Assembly: GCA_037957365.1 (NCBI GenBank)
Contig: JARHVA010002372.1
Location: forward strand, 2,317,501 to 2,381,500
Length of the DNA stretch: 64,000 nucleotides
Direction of reading: 5' to 3'
Origin: Torreya grandis
Lineage: Eukaryota > Streptophyta > Pinopsida > Cupressales > Taxaceae
Shown here: positions 38,086 to 50,208 of the stretch, piece after piece
How the letters are laid out: the number at the start of each line of letters is the position of its first letter
Position numbering within the stretch: position 1 is the first letter of the stretch
Program-made: the position numbers and the translations under genes
Notes under the pieces: model-generated
The model's database searches: none
What the model was told of the DNA's origin: nothing
What the model saw: only the letters and a program-made list of their open reading frames with translations

Positions 38086-39700
38086 ATGGCTATCAATAAT
38101 CAAGTGTTCATCCCATTAAATAGAGGTAGTCCACTAAATTTGGCCCATTTTGATGACATTCCTATGTTTTCCCTTAATATTATCCCATTATTCTCAGGAT
38201 AAGATCAAACAACTGCTACTGAACACATCTAGGATGATGTTAACCTTTATTCTATTTACAATGTTATTCAAGATAATGTGGATATTAGACTGCTTTTTTA
38301 TTCCTTTAAAGGAAAATCATTGTAGTGGTCTAGAAATATTCCATTGAATTCTATTTCTACTTGGGATGAGTTAGGTACGGCCTTAGTCAAATAATTTGAG
38401 GATAAATATGATCACCTATCATTAGTTGAGTAATTGACTACAATTCAAAAAGCTCCCCATGATTTCATGTTTGATTTTGACCTCAGATTCAAAAATAAAT
38501 GGACTAGGATTCCTATAGTGATTATACCATCCCCATAATATACCTTTTTGTAATATATGAAATCCCTTAATTCTGATATTAGTGTGATGATACAATAAAT
38601 GGGTGGTAATACCTTACCAAATACTTCTAAGGTTGTCATAAGAGTAGAAAATAGTTTGATATAAGTTTTTAAGCTTACCCCAAGGCCTCCAATGCCTTTA
38701 TTCATAGAATTAAAATTTATTCCACCCCACAATTTTATTAGTTTCCATCATTATCCCCTAGTCTACCTCCTCAAGCTCAATTTACAGCACCTTCTAATCA
38801 AGCCAATGAGCTTGGTAAGCTAAAAGGTTTTCTTTAATCTTTTGGAATTGAGATATTAAATTCAAGAAGAAATAATATTAGACTAATAGGCCCTATTAAA
38901 AATGGAATCAAACCTCCTATCATCCTTTTAGAGATCAAAGGCCTCCTTATCAAGGATTTAGAGAAAATAGACCACCCTACTAGGCATAAGAAGCCATAGT
39001 TCCATCTAATCCATCTGCATCTCTTGATCATAGTGCACCTTCCACATCAAAAGTTATTATTCCCACACCACTTCAAAATAATTTTATGCATGACTCAAAT
39101 TGGTATCCCTCCCACCTCAATGATATTTAGAACCAAGCCTTGGTATCACATAACATTACTATACCACAAGTAACACAAGAAGATTTTTTTATTCAAAAAG
39201 GTTAGTATCAAGAGACAAGTTTAGTAACCAAAAGAGAGTCTCAATAACTTCAATGTAATCTTAATTCTATTAATTTAAATTGGAAAATGGATGATTATGT
39301 TACTTTCAATCATGGTGGTAAGACTAGCAGTTCAATTGGTCAAGTTGTTGTTATAACTAAAGCTAAAATAAGATCCATTAATGAGGCTCAAGATGTGAAT
39401 AATTATTAAATTACTACTAATGTTGTTTCCAAGATACCAAATATCAACTTTATGACCCTAAAACATATAAAACTTAGAATTCAGAGGCTAAAAGGTCCCT
39501 CAAATACCCCTAGTCTATGAACAACCAGTGGTTCAAAAGGTGCAGCCAAAGGTTAGTGGAGATTCATTAAATATAGTTGATCAAATGAATAAATATAATT
39601 TCATAATTAAAATATGGGATTACCTTGCTAATCCAAGATAAAAATATATGCTTATCCAAAAGCCTTCATCTATCAAGGTGTCTCCAGAACTAGTTGAGAA
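38086..39700 (+). pseudogene. Gypsy gag, decayed by nonsense substitutions
   Basis: One frame starting ATG at 38086 stays in register for at least 200 codons. It contains LNRGSPLNLAHFDD, then IQDNVDIRLLFYSFKGKSL, NIPLNSISTWDELGTALVK, LTTIQKAPHDFMFDFDLRF and MGGNTLPNTSKVVI. This is the retrotransposon gag capsid core. Six stops in the first 150 codons (38200, 38230, 38323, 38392, 38431, 38536) sit mostly where Gln or Trp is expected, so the frame decayed by C-to-T changes rather than indels. A Pro-rich tail, ending in RPPMPLF, is followed by a degenerate linker to the protease. The minus-strand frames 38445-38732 and 38834-39031 are shadows. Confidence 0.85.
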
Positions 39701-39764
39701 ATAAGGAGTTATCATAGCTAATTTAGACTAGCCAATGAAGCATCAAGCACAATAGGTACATAAA

Positions 39765-40330
39765 ATGAAAAAATGGGAAAAATATAAGGATAATCCAAGT
39801 AAAAATCATCCCTTTTACCTATCTCTAATATTTGGTGACTATTTAGCTCATAACTCTATGGTGGATAGTGGAACGAGTATCACTATCATACCTAAACAAA
39901 TTGTAGATAAGCTTAGTCTTGTCTATGAACCAAATGTTAAAGGGGTATTTAAATTGGATGGTTCACAAAAAAAGATATTAGTCATAATTAATATTCTAAA
40001 TTTGACACTACATGCTTGTCCCAATGTTACCATTTAGTAGGATGTAGTTATGGTATACTTGCCTCCCTAATTTCCATGTGTCTATCAAGGGACTTTACAT
40101 CAAATATTTGAGGATAATTATCAATATATTAGAAATATTTGATGTTTATGAATAATTATTATACCAAGGTAACCATAAATTTAAAACCTATTGTATTTTT
40201 TCATTTGGAACCATATGTGTCAAGTGTTGTGAACACCAATTACCACATTTTAAATGAGGTGATAAAAGATAGTGTAGAGGAAACTGAATCACCTTTAGAT
40301 GGGATTCTAAATTTTTTTCCTTTATGAGTG
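39765..40330 (+). pseudogene. Gypsy aspartic protease
   Basis: The open 90-codon frame reads NHPFYLSLIFGDYLAHNSMV, with catalytic D-S-G in MVDSGTSITIIPKQI. It continues FKLDGSQKKILVI and LTLHACPNVTI, then meets a stop at 40036. The text after it (VVMVYLPP, then CVYQGTL) continues in frame past further stops. The catalytic DSG is kept. The role was processing of the Gag-Pol polyprotein. Confidence 0.85.
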
Positions 40331-40466
40331 GGCCTCTAACTCACATGAATATGATTTTTATAATATAATTTAATAATAAGGACTTGGTGTCTATTGCTTG
40401 CACGAGAAAGATGCACCAATTACAGCCTTGTTGAAGGATGATGAGTCTAGTGATGATCTTTAGAAA

Positions 40467-40880
40467 TTATACTTTGATGGGTCAAGGAATAAAGATGGTA
40501 ATAGAGCTGGGTTGATGTTAATTTATCAAAAAAATCAAAGTTACTTCTCATATATTAAGTTTCAATTTGGTTTTTCAAATAATTATGTAGAATATGAGGC
40601 ACTAGTTCATGGTTTACAATGGGATAGGAAGATGAAAGTCAACACCTTACACGTCTTAAATATTAATGTATTAATGTAGTTCACAAAGTGAGAGGTATTA
40701 ATGTATTAAAAAAATCATTACTTAAATCTTATAATAATAGGGTATGGGACTTACTTGAAGAGTTACAGGCCTTTAACATTCAGGAAATACTAAAAGATGA
40801 GAACAAACATGCAAATAGGTTGGCTGCCATTAGGGCACATTTTAGTATCCCAATTGATGTAAGAAGTGAAAAGTTCTAGT
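40467..40880 (+). pseudogene. Gypsy RNase H lying before RT
   Basis: LYFDGSRNKDGNRAGLMLIY and NNYVEYEALVHGLQW place the first Asp and the Glu of a type I (archaeal-like) RNase H. After a frameshift near 40680, RGINVLKKSLLKSYNNRVWD, LLEELQAFNIQEI and DENKHANRLAAI give the C-terminal half with its usual N-x-H-A-D/N-x-L signature. The third acidic residue is lost: the expected GDS site reads NIN. The position, between protease and RT, is unusual, since the second RNase H of Tat elements such as Ogre lies between RT-RNase H and integrase. Confidence 0.8.
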
Positions 40881-42570
40881 CAAAAATTAAGGTGGTTTTA
40901 AGGCCTTATATTATAGATAACAATGATAATTGATAAGTGATTGAATATGACAATCAGATTGTCAGATTCTTTCAAGAGGAAATTGAGTTTTCTTCAAGAA
41001 ATCAATGAAAATACTTGAAGGAGTATGGTAATCAGATCGTAAAAATAAAAACAAATAAGTTACCTAAGGTATTGGTCACACTTGAAAACATATTTAGTGT
41101 TTATGATGAGCTAACGAAAGAAAATTCATATTTGTCAACAAAATAAGAGCATTATGCCAATGTGGAAGCTTCACCTCATAAGAATCTAAAGTTGGGTAAG
41201 GTATGCACTTATTCAAAAAAGGAAGATTTATTAAGTTATGTGTAATTTTTGTTGATGTATTTGTATGTAAATATAGTGATCTCAAGGGATTTGACCCAAG
41301 TCTATATCAACACACCATTGAGCTTGAAGATGAAACTAAGCCAATAAGACAAAGATAAAGGAATATTAATCCTAAGCTTGAGCCTTTAATGAGAGTTGAG
41401 CTTCATAAGCTCATTGAGTCATCTATTATATTTCCAATCAAGCACTCAACTTGGATGGTAAACCTTGTTCTAGTATAGAAAAATAATGGTGAAATTATAT
41501 TGTGTGTTGACTTTCATGACTTGAACAAAGCTTCTTTTAAAGACCACTATCTATTGCCATCTATGGACGAAATTTTATAGTTGGTTGAATTTTTATAAAG
41601 GTTCTTCTCATTGGATGGATATAGTGGTTAAAATCAAATTTTATGCAAGAAGGAGGACCAATTCAAGATAGACTTCACCACAAAGTAGGGGACATTTTCA
41701 TATTGAAAGATGCCCTTTGGGTTTATCCAATGCTGGAGCAAATTTTTAAAGATCCATGGATATGGATTTTTAGGGCCTTATTAATAAGTTTTTTTAGTCT
41801 ATTTTTATGATATAAAAATGTTTTCAAATAATGTAATTGATCACATGGTTCACCTCAAGAAAGTGTTTGAAAGGTGTAGACAATTTGGGGTATCCCTAAA
41901 TCCTAAAAAGTGTGTCTTTTTAGTTCACGAAGGTAAGCTTCTTGGACATATAGTTTAAAAATATGGTTGAACCATAGATCCTAAAAGGATAGATTCAATT
42001 CTTTCACGTTCCTTTCCCAAGCACAGAAGATCTTTACAAAGTTTCTTAGGGGAGATCAATTTTATCATAAGCTACATCTTAGATTTTTCCACTTTAGTTA
42101 ATCCACTTACAGCCATGCTAAAGAAAAATCAAAAATTTTACTAGTCTAAGGAAGGAGTAAGGATTTTTAAGGAAATTAATAAATCCATGGCTAGTGTTCA
42201 TATTCTCATGAACCTATATTTCTCAAAAGACTTCATTTTGTACACCTATGATAACATTGATAACATTTAAGGCATTATTATGCAGTAGAACCATGAGGAA
42301 TTAGAGTAGCCAATAGCCTTCTTTAGTCAAGGTTTGGAATAATATTAAACAAGGTAATCTCTTGTTGAAAAGAATGTACTTTGAATCATAAGGTCTCTCA
42401 TGAAATTTAAATACTTTTTATCTAACAATAAGATACACCTAATGGTTTCACATCCAAGTGTCAAGGAGTTTTTCTTGAACAAGGACATAAGTGAGAAAAG
42501 AGATGGTTGTTTAATAAATGTAATGGAGATCAAACTCAAAAAGTTGATCAGAGGCAAATGACTTTGTGAT
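40881..42570 (+). pseudogene. Gypsy reverse transcriptase and RNase H
   Basis: A linker (KLPKVLVTLENIFSVYDE) leads to the RT at about 41325: INPKLEPLMRVELHKLIESS, IIFPIKHSTWMVNLVLV, GEIILCVDFHDLNKASFKDH, FSLDGYSG, FKIDFTTK and MPFGFIQCW. The catalytic YxDD box is destroyed, reading VYFYDIKMFS near 41800. CRQFGVSLNPKKCVFLVHEG, KLLGHIV and QSFLGEINFI follow. The attached RNase H reads DFILYTYDN, FFSQGLE and SLVEKNVL near 42230-42370. Numerous stops mostly replace Trp or Gln. The enzyme copied element RNA into DNA. Confidence 0.9.
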
Positions 42571-42829
42571 CATCTAGCCCAAGACTTACAAGAATCCAAC
42601 AAGGTGGTTATGGTGTTAATTGATGAAGAAGTTGTAGTTGATCATACCTCACCTTCTAGTTGGTATCATGATTTGGTAAGATATTTACAATATGGTTTTT
42701 ATCCCTCTCACCTAAATCCTTAAAAATAATATATTTTAGATTGAAATCTATTCTATTTCTTCTTTTTGATGGTGTTTTATTTAAGAAAGATATCAATGGC
42801 ATGTTATTAAAATTCATTGAATAACACAA

Positions 42830-43880
42830 AAGGAAAGGTTGCTTAAAGATTTATATGATGGACATGGTGGAGGGAATTAATCAAAAAGGAACACAACCCA
42901 CAATATCATGAGAGGTGGGTATTATTGGCCAATATTATTTGGTGATTATCATGCATGGGTTAAGAAATGCAAACAATTTGTTATGTTTTTAAGAAAAGTG
43001 ATACTTGTGGCCTTACCTCTCTAACCAATTAAAGTGGATCATCCCTTTATCCAATGGGGATTAGACTTTATTGGTACCATTAACCCCCCTTCAAGCTCAA
43101 ATCATAAATAGATACTAACTACTATAGATTAATTCAATATATGGACAAAAGTAGTGGCATTAATGGAAGAAAATGAGGCCATTGTTCTAGATTTATATGA
43201 AGGTTTGCTTACTAGGTTTGGAGTCCCTTTAGCTATTATTTATAACAATACTATGGCCTTTGTGGGAATTAATATCAGTATATGGGTTATTCAACATGGG
43301 ATTTATCTCAACACTTCATCAAAATACTATCCCAAAGGAAATGGTCTTGCTAAGTCCACTAATAATAACCTATTTAAGATCATAAGAAGAACAATTGAAG
43401 ATAATTAGAGTTCATTCATCTCAAATTAAATTCATCTCAATGCACTAATAGGATCAACAGCCAACTCTCCCTACAATCGAGTATATGGTAAAAAAGCAAG
43501 AATGCCTATTTCTCTTCAATTTAATGCCCTAGAATTGATGCATCAACTTGAGTTGTTGGAGAATGAACCTATGGAGATCAGATATGCTTATTTTATGGAG
43601 TTGGAAGAGATAAAACATTAGTCCATGCTAGCCATGGAAATCCATCAAGCAAAATTGAAGAGAGCCCTTGACAAAGGGGCTTATTCATAAAATTTTAAAG
43701 AAAGAGATTTGGTCCTCAAGTGGGATTAGGACATAGCTAAACTAGGAAGGCATACAAATTTTAACTCTCTTTGGAGTGGTCCATATACAATCTATAGCTA
43801 TAAGTCTTATAGTGCCTTACAACTTGCAAAGATGGTTGGTGAGGAGATTCCTATCCCAGTCAATGAGATACATATAAAAT
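42830..43880 (+). pseudogene. Gypsy integrase
   Basis: HNIMRGGYYWPILFGDYHAW and KKCKQF near 42900-42980 are a damaged HHCC zinc domain. WGLDFIGTI holds the first catalytic Asp. In the open frame 43154-43408, LLTRFGVPLAIIYNNTMAF shows Asn where the second catalytic Asp is expected, and PKGNGLAKSTNNNL shows Lys where the Glu is expected, both G-to-A-type changes. ANSPYNRVYGKKARMPI, KERDLVLKWD and LWSGPYTIYSY follow as the C-terminal GPF/Y-type region, ending near 43880. Inactive. It once inserted the element DNA. Confidence 0.9.
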
Positions 43881-44189
43881 AGTACTATTAAGGAAGCTAG
43901 GTTCCATGTACATAGTTAGTTTGTCTTGTTTTCCTCCAAGTATTTTTCTATCACATTAGTTTATTTCTAATTTATCCGGAATAAGTGTTTTTCACACTTG
44001 ATTTATTATGTTAGTTTACTTGTTTTATGTGTTTTCTTTCTTGTTTTGGTGGGAGTTTCCTTTTCTCAAGTCAGGTGGGTTATTTACAGTCATGGATCAA
44101 ATGTTTCATTATTTATTAGTCCAAAATTCATGTAGATGGTCTGAGTTATCAAGCATAGTAGGCATGCTACCAAGCTGAGTCACCAAATA
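43881..44189 (+). other. Gypsy 3' untranslated spacer
   Basis: T-rich, non-coding, between the pol end and the 3' LTR. I could not find an obvious polypurine tract directly before 44190. Confidence 0.5.
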
Positions 44190-46240
44190 TGTTGTCCAAA
44201 TTTGGCCTACATAATAAAATTTGTCTAATCCAAAATAAGAAGTTGAGTAGGGTCATAATTGAAGAGTGATCTAATGGAATAAGGATTAAATAGGATGTAA
44301 GATAAGATAAATTAACTTTAAAATATTTTTAAACACTTTAAGTAGTCTTAAATTGTAAATTTGGCAATCTTAAGGGACCAAACCATCAGGGCATATCATG
44401 CAGGATTGAGTAGAGTAAGCTGGTAATGCATTTTATAATTACACTTGAAGAGTATACTAGAGCCAAATAATTACATGAACATGATGTAATTTGTATTGAG
44501 ATCATCCTTTATAAATTTGGTGCCCTGATGAGTCTTTTATCTCAAGATACAAGTCTTGAAAGTTGAACTAGCAAAATAAGACGTGCGCAAGGATGTCAAG
44601 TTAAAGCCTCATGAAATAGCCATTTAAATTTAAATGTTTTAAGGATGAATGTGTGGCTAATAAGTTTTAAAAATCACTAAATCATATTAAATGATCTAAT
44701 GGAGAGAGGGTGAGGATGACATTAGTGGGTCTTAAAGATCTAATAGAGTGCATTTAATCATACATCCAAAGATCAATGGTGAGCTCACAGTCAAAAAGTT
44801 AAAGGATCCTAAGATTGACTGAGGGGATAACAAGTGTCATGATCATGAAAAGATAAAGGATCAATGGTTCATGTTTGATATTACTAATAAATATCAAATG
44901 CACGCATTGAGTCATGTAGATAAGATCAATGGTGTGTAGGACAAGGATCCTAGATCTAATGCGAGGCCACCGCATGATGAAAACACATAAGTAGATAGAG
45001 ATAATAGTATAATCTTGAGAAGGGATGCATATATAATAAATGGCACAATTATATAAACCTAGATCAATATCAATAGATGATATAACAATTCAAATCCTTA
45101 AGATTTTGAATGGAGATCAAATATGGTTGAAGTTGATCTAGAGAAAATATTTCAAAGGAAGGCCATAGAGGCAAACACATCAATTTTTATGGGTTTATAT
45201 CCAAAGATAGTGGAATTATTATGACCCTTTTCTCCATTATTATATGCCAAAGACAAATTATTAGGGATTAATCCATGTTAGAACAAGATCACAACATATT
45301 GATCCAAATTTTGTAACTACTTTGATGCTAAAATTTAGCTTTTAAGTGACTTGATCACACCATTTTAATCATAATGAGCATCAGTGTATGCAAAAAATAT
45401 ATTTAAAGAGACTAATACAATTATTATTGTCACCTTCTAAATTTAATCTTAGGCATTATGATCTTTTCTAACAGCATCAATGTTAGAATGGTTGGAAATC
45501 TTAGTCATTATGCTCCCTTTTCCATCCTTCTATGCATTTATCCCCATCTCTTTCATCCCTTTCTTCTATAAATATATGATTCTAAGCCTTGAAAATCATC
45601 CCCTCTCTTTGGCATGACTATAATATACCAATATTTGTACTATAACACCTATTTAATACAATAAAAGACTAAATTTCTCTATTTTTAAGCTAAATCAAAG
45701 TGTGTTTCATGATTTCATTGATGTGGTTAAGTGAATCTATGTTTTCCTTGCCTCTTTATAATTTTTATCACATTCATGAAGTGTTTTGGTAGTTTTCACA
45801 GGTCATTCTAAGTGCATATATAGTTTGTTAGTCAATTTTGAAGTGGACAAGTGTCATCCTATGCCAGGTCAATATTTAGCCCATGCCTTTTTATAAGATA
45901 CTTATGTGGAAGTTGATCAAAAAGTGAATTAAGTGATGTTTATCAGCTTTGAAAGTGTCCTATAGTGTTTCTTGTGAAAGTATAAGGATCAAAACATTTT
46001 GTGCATCACCTCATTTTTTCATGATTTTATGTATTATTATCAATCTCTTTCCCCTTTTCCCAGCAAGAAGTTAGTTTGGGTTTAGTATAAGTGATAGACC
46101 TAAAATTAATCTAGACTTATATGGATATCTGACCCAAGATTAGGTGACCCATAACCTAGGGTCATTCCCATGTTGGACTAGGTTTGTGTAAGAGGACTTA
46201 AACAATCCCTTTCTCAGCTAGGGTACAACCTAGGAGACCA
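44190..46240 (+). repeat. Gypsy 3' LTR
   Basis: Starts TGTTGTCCAAATTTGGCC. The TATA box is at 45567-45576. Similarity to the 5' LTR ends after CAACCTAGGA near 46235, beyond which copia sequence resumes. Confidence 0.9.
45567..45576 (+). promoter_or_regulatory. TATA box of the gypsy 3' LTR
   Basis: TATAAATATA, equivalent to 37084-37093. In this copy it would read outward into the copia remnant. Confidence 0.6.
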
Positions 46241-46244
46241 ATAT

Positions 46245-47426
46245 GTGTATAACACACCTTGGTGATCTATCCTAACCACTTACACTATAGGATCATTTTG
46301 TAAATCTCTAATTATAAATGAATATGGTGAAAAATTTACCCTCATACCCTTATATATGTGAGTGATTTGGTACATTGATAGGAGATCAATCAAAATTGAT
46401 AGAACACTTAAAACATTATTAAATTTTCTTCCATCCATTTCAATAGATCCTCTCCATGTATCTTATATTGAAGTGTCAACACCCAAAGTGATGAAATACA
46501 TGCTACAAGGCTCTAAGGAAAATAACTCAACTTGTGAAGAGCCCATTTGGTGGGAATCACCTGAGTTAATAACCCATGAAGAGGTTGGATCTATAAATGA
46601 TACAAAATCCTTTCCCTTTCCTTTCTCTTTACCTTTGAATTTTGGCTTAGAATAATATTGAGTTGATGATTTTTTATTGATATACTTATGAAAATCTATA
46701 TTGTTTTCTCTAAAAGATAAGTTAAGTGATCAATTTATTTCTTCATGCCCATTTTTATTGCAATATGCACACTTAACCTTATCTTAATTGGGTTTATGAT
46801 TAGAAGAGGAAGTTTTAGTGGTTATTTTGGTAGAATTTTATTCTTTCTTATTCTTTTTATCATTATTATTTTCTTCTTCTCTTTGTTTGAATTCTTTGCT
46901 TTCCCATTCCCAATAGTTAGGGCTTGAGTTTTTTTTAATTCAATGTGCCCATCTGTATTAACTTGTCTTGCTCCCAATTTAAATCAATAAACAAGGCATA
47001 TAAAGAAGGAATTTTCCATGTAATTCATAGAGATATCTTAGTGGCATAGAAAGTAGAGACAAATATTGAGTAATCAGGACCTACCTTAGAGAGTATAAAA
47101 ATAATAAGTTGGTCACATTTCTTCTCTATTCCACATTTGTTTAACTACAATCTCAAAGACTTGAACTTGGTGAAAACAACTTGAATGGTGTAAAAGTTGA
47201 TAAGACATATGCTAATAATCTCATTTTAAATTTCTTTACCTCTCATCACATCTAGCTTCCCAAAAATATTTTCCAATATGGTCTACACTTCATTAGAAGA
47301 TTTAGCAGATTCAAAGTGAAAGAGAAGATCAAGAGACATAGAAAGACACATCAACCCATATGCTTCAAAATTTTTTTACCACTTAAATTTTTATGCTTCT
47401 ATACTATATTCAATTTCATCGCCCAT
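46245..47426 (-). pseudogene. Copia gag and protease
   Basis: On the minus strand from 47426: MGDEIEYSIEA, AYGLMCLSMSLDLLFHFESA, NEVWTILENIFGKLDVMRGK, FTKFKSLRLQLNKCGIEKK and SKVGPDYSIFVSTFYATK, the UBN2-type gag of copia elements. A zinc knuckle CAYCNKNGHEEIN follows at 46730-46771, its last Cys replaced by a stop. The protease start WVINSGDSHQMG at 46541-46576 has Asn for the catalytic Asp. Then GSIEMDGRKFNNVL, SMYQITH and IIRDLQND continue to the gypsy insertion point. Plus-strand frames 46362-46655 and 46745-46927 are shadows. Confidence 0.88.
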
Positions 47427-49001
47427 TGTAATATAATTTAAACCCTTAATCCTTAATATAATTTACATTTTGGTTTTCTATTCATAGTAGTTAAATGGTG
47501 TTAGTGGACTGATTTAACTTGTTTCCATTGTAAATAAATAACGTTTATTGGTTGTATTTGAATTTATTTTTGTTGCATAAATGAAAGTGAAAGTAGAAAT
47601 AAAATTTAGTACAAAGCATAACACACCCCCTCAACTATGAAATAGTGAACCCCCCTGAATGTTACAAATAATGCACACTTAGAGGACATCAGGCACAATT
47701 GAGAAAGAATCTAGAAAAACTAGTGTAAATGTTGAAAAGACATGATTTAAAAGATAATTGAATGTTGGGATTAACTGATAATTCATCCAAAATAATTATA
47801 CATAATGAGAAATCAAGAGAGATAAATTATTTTTTTCAATGTGAGGGTTTTGGCCACTTGCCAAACTAGACCTCACCCTTAGTCTTCGACAAGTGAAGAT
47901 ATAAAGATATTTTAAATTATATATTTTTATATTTAATTAATTCATAACATATTATTTTTATTAAAAAAAATAAAAAAATATCCCTCAAATACAATCCCCA
48001 CTATTTATTATTTTATTAAAAAAATAATAAAAGAAAATCCTTTCTTTTAAAAAAATTAATAATTAACCTCCCCCATCTTACAAAAAAGCTTCCCCCTCTT
48101 TATTAAAAAACATATAATTTCAATATTTATGAATGTTATTAAAAAGGAAGGTAATATAAAAAAATAAAGAAAAATATTGCCTAAACAACCACGTAAGGTA
48201 AAACCACCAACTAAATCAAAAACCATGAATTTGATTCTAAAAGGTGGGTTTATTTTAAAATAGGAGGTGTTCTTATTTTTAGGAACGATGTGAAAAATAA
48301 TAACTTTTAAGATGTGTAAAGTAGTTGGATAGCATTATAGGAGACTAAACCAGTCCAAGACATGGAGGTTGTATTCTTTGAGTTAAGTGATGAAAACTAG
48401 GTTGAATGTTTTCATTCAACTATAAGTTGTAAACCATTGAGGGAGGAGGTGGGTGACGACTAGTGGAGCATGAAAATAAATTGAAACTAACCCAAAAATA
48501 CATGTGATAGTAGACACCAGGTCATAGATAACATGTAGGCCATGTAAGATTCCAACTAGGTCATGGACTATGGTAGAAGTGACTATAAGGCATAGTGAGT
48601 GGAAGCTAGTGCAAATGGAAACAAGGAGGTTTATGTGCCTATAACCTACAAGAGAGGGTCAACACTAAAAAACTTTGATGAAAAAAGAAAGGTCAAATAT
48701 CAATAGTACATTATCACCATAGAGGCCATGTTTCTTACATAATGCAAAAATACTATTTAACCACCAAGAAAACACCTCCACCAAATACCAAAGGTTCCAG
48801 CAATAGAAAAATACCCCTAGAATTTTTTTCATTCACTTTGGGGGATCAAGGGATTTTAAAAAATCCTTATGTTTTTAATATTTCAAAAACATCCTAATTT
48901 TTTTCAAACCCTCTAAAAAATGTGTCACAATATATGCAAATAAACTCTAGATTTTAAAATAAAGCTTACAATAATAAATTCCAAACAAATGATTACCAGG
49001 G
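47427..49001 (-). other. Copia leader and upstream gag remnants
   Basis: Between the recognised gag start and the primer site I see AT-rich text with long A/T runs near 47960-48170 and no recognised domain. Its 1.5 kb is long for a copia leader and may include small insertions. Confidence 0.4.
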
Positions 49002-49015
49002 TGGCTCTATTACCA
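49002..49015 (-). promoter_or_regulatory. Copia primer-binding site
   Basis: The minus strand reads TGGTAATAGAGCC directly after the 5' LTR, two changes from the initiator tRNA-Met complement TGGTATCAGAGCC used by most plant copia elements. Confidence 0.75.
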
Positions 49016-49137
49016 TATCAAGGTTGAGTCTAGGTTTCATATATTTTTAATTTATAATACAAGTGATTACACAAACCAAGTAGGTGCATACCACAAATTA
49101 GTTAAAAATAAAATGAAACAACAATGTGATAATATTA
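49016..49137 (-). repeat. Copia 5' LTR, main part
   Basis: Pairs with 32326-32450. The second nested element begins at 49138. Its target duplication TATTA and the CA at 59350-59351 complete the LTR terminus as TGTAATATTATCAC on the minus strand, against TGAAATATTATCAC in the other copy. Confidence 0.85.
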
Positions 49138-50208
49138 TGAAACAACCACAATTTTTTCTTTTAAATATTGAGATCCACTTGTGTCTATGATAAAATTCCC
49201 ATGATACTTTATAGAGATCTATTAATACCTTGATGAATATCTTAACCATGTAAGTTTAACCCTTGCACTTGATTGAGGTTAATTAATCTTAAAATATTCC
49301 ATTAGGAAGTTAATTATTCATATTGGATATGAAGATTGAGGTGTATCAATGTACTCTATGTACACTCATAAACTATAACCTGAATATTCCTATTTATAGT
49401 CTTCCTAATAGGAAAATTTAAAAACCTTAATCCTTACTCCAATGACAAGACTAAAAAATATAGCCTATGGTAAGGTTCATCAAGGATAACTTGCTAGTTC
49501 TCAATCAGGAACACTAGACAAGCACCTAGGAGTACAATTACAACCATGTGTTATAAATGTATTTAGGAAATTATATGAAGAGTACTTTGGTTGCATAAAT
49601 TAATTCATAAATTAACCAAATAAAAAATCCAACAATAATAATTAATTCATAAGATATTCCAACAATAATACATTATTAGACCATGTAAACATTTACCAAG
49701 ATCATGACTACAAATAATCTATTGCTATTAGCTTGTGCTCCCTGCCTGATCACTCAATCGTGATCTATAACCTTTGGATCCTAACATAAATAGATTATTT
49801 ACACATACTGATGATATTATTGGTTTATTCATCCATACCACCACTATTACAAAATATCATTTATGAATTTAATATTCATGTTATTATAAAAGTAATAACC
49901 ACTATCCATCATGTTGCCAATAGACATAATTGCCTACCAAGAAAAGGAATATACTTCATTATCCATATATGAATGTGACCTCACTTATTAAAAAAAAACA
50001 TACCTCATATTTATGATAATAAAATATAACATAAGAATCTTATATCAATAATCATACATCATTCAAGACAACCTAGTATTCATGGATTCAATGACAACAT
50101 AGAAAATTGATTCTAAATTAAACAAAACTTAGAGATATTAAAAAAATGAAAATAGTGCTACCTGTTAGGATTATATACTTAAATATATGACTTATGGACT
50201 TTAACCTT
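49138..50208 (-). repeat. LARD-like element, 3' LTR
   Basis: Begins TGAAACAACCACAATTTTTT and aligns with 58270-59344 through GAGATCCACTTGTGTCTATGA, ATTCCATTAGGAAGTT, GACAAGCACCTAGGAGTA and GTGCTACCTGT. Its outer end is eroded. Minus-strand GGGAGATTTAATTAAGG just inside is the probable polypurine tract. Confidence 0.88.

Larger units (their letters stand above)
35710..46240 (+). mobile_element. Ty3/gypsy element nested in the copia element
   Basis: Direct repeats 35710 to about 37756 and 44190 to about 46240 (2.05 kb each) enclose plus-strand gag, protease, RNase H, RT-RNase H and integrase. Copia coding sequence is interrupted at exactly these ends and resumes on the other side. The right LTR begins TGTTGTCCAAATTTGGCC. 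The left begins TATTGGCCAAATTTTGCC, its first G mutated. Lineage is probably Tat-like, judged from the gag and RT style and the extra RNase H. A clean 5-bp target duplication is not visible. Confidence 0.9.
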
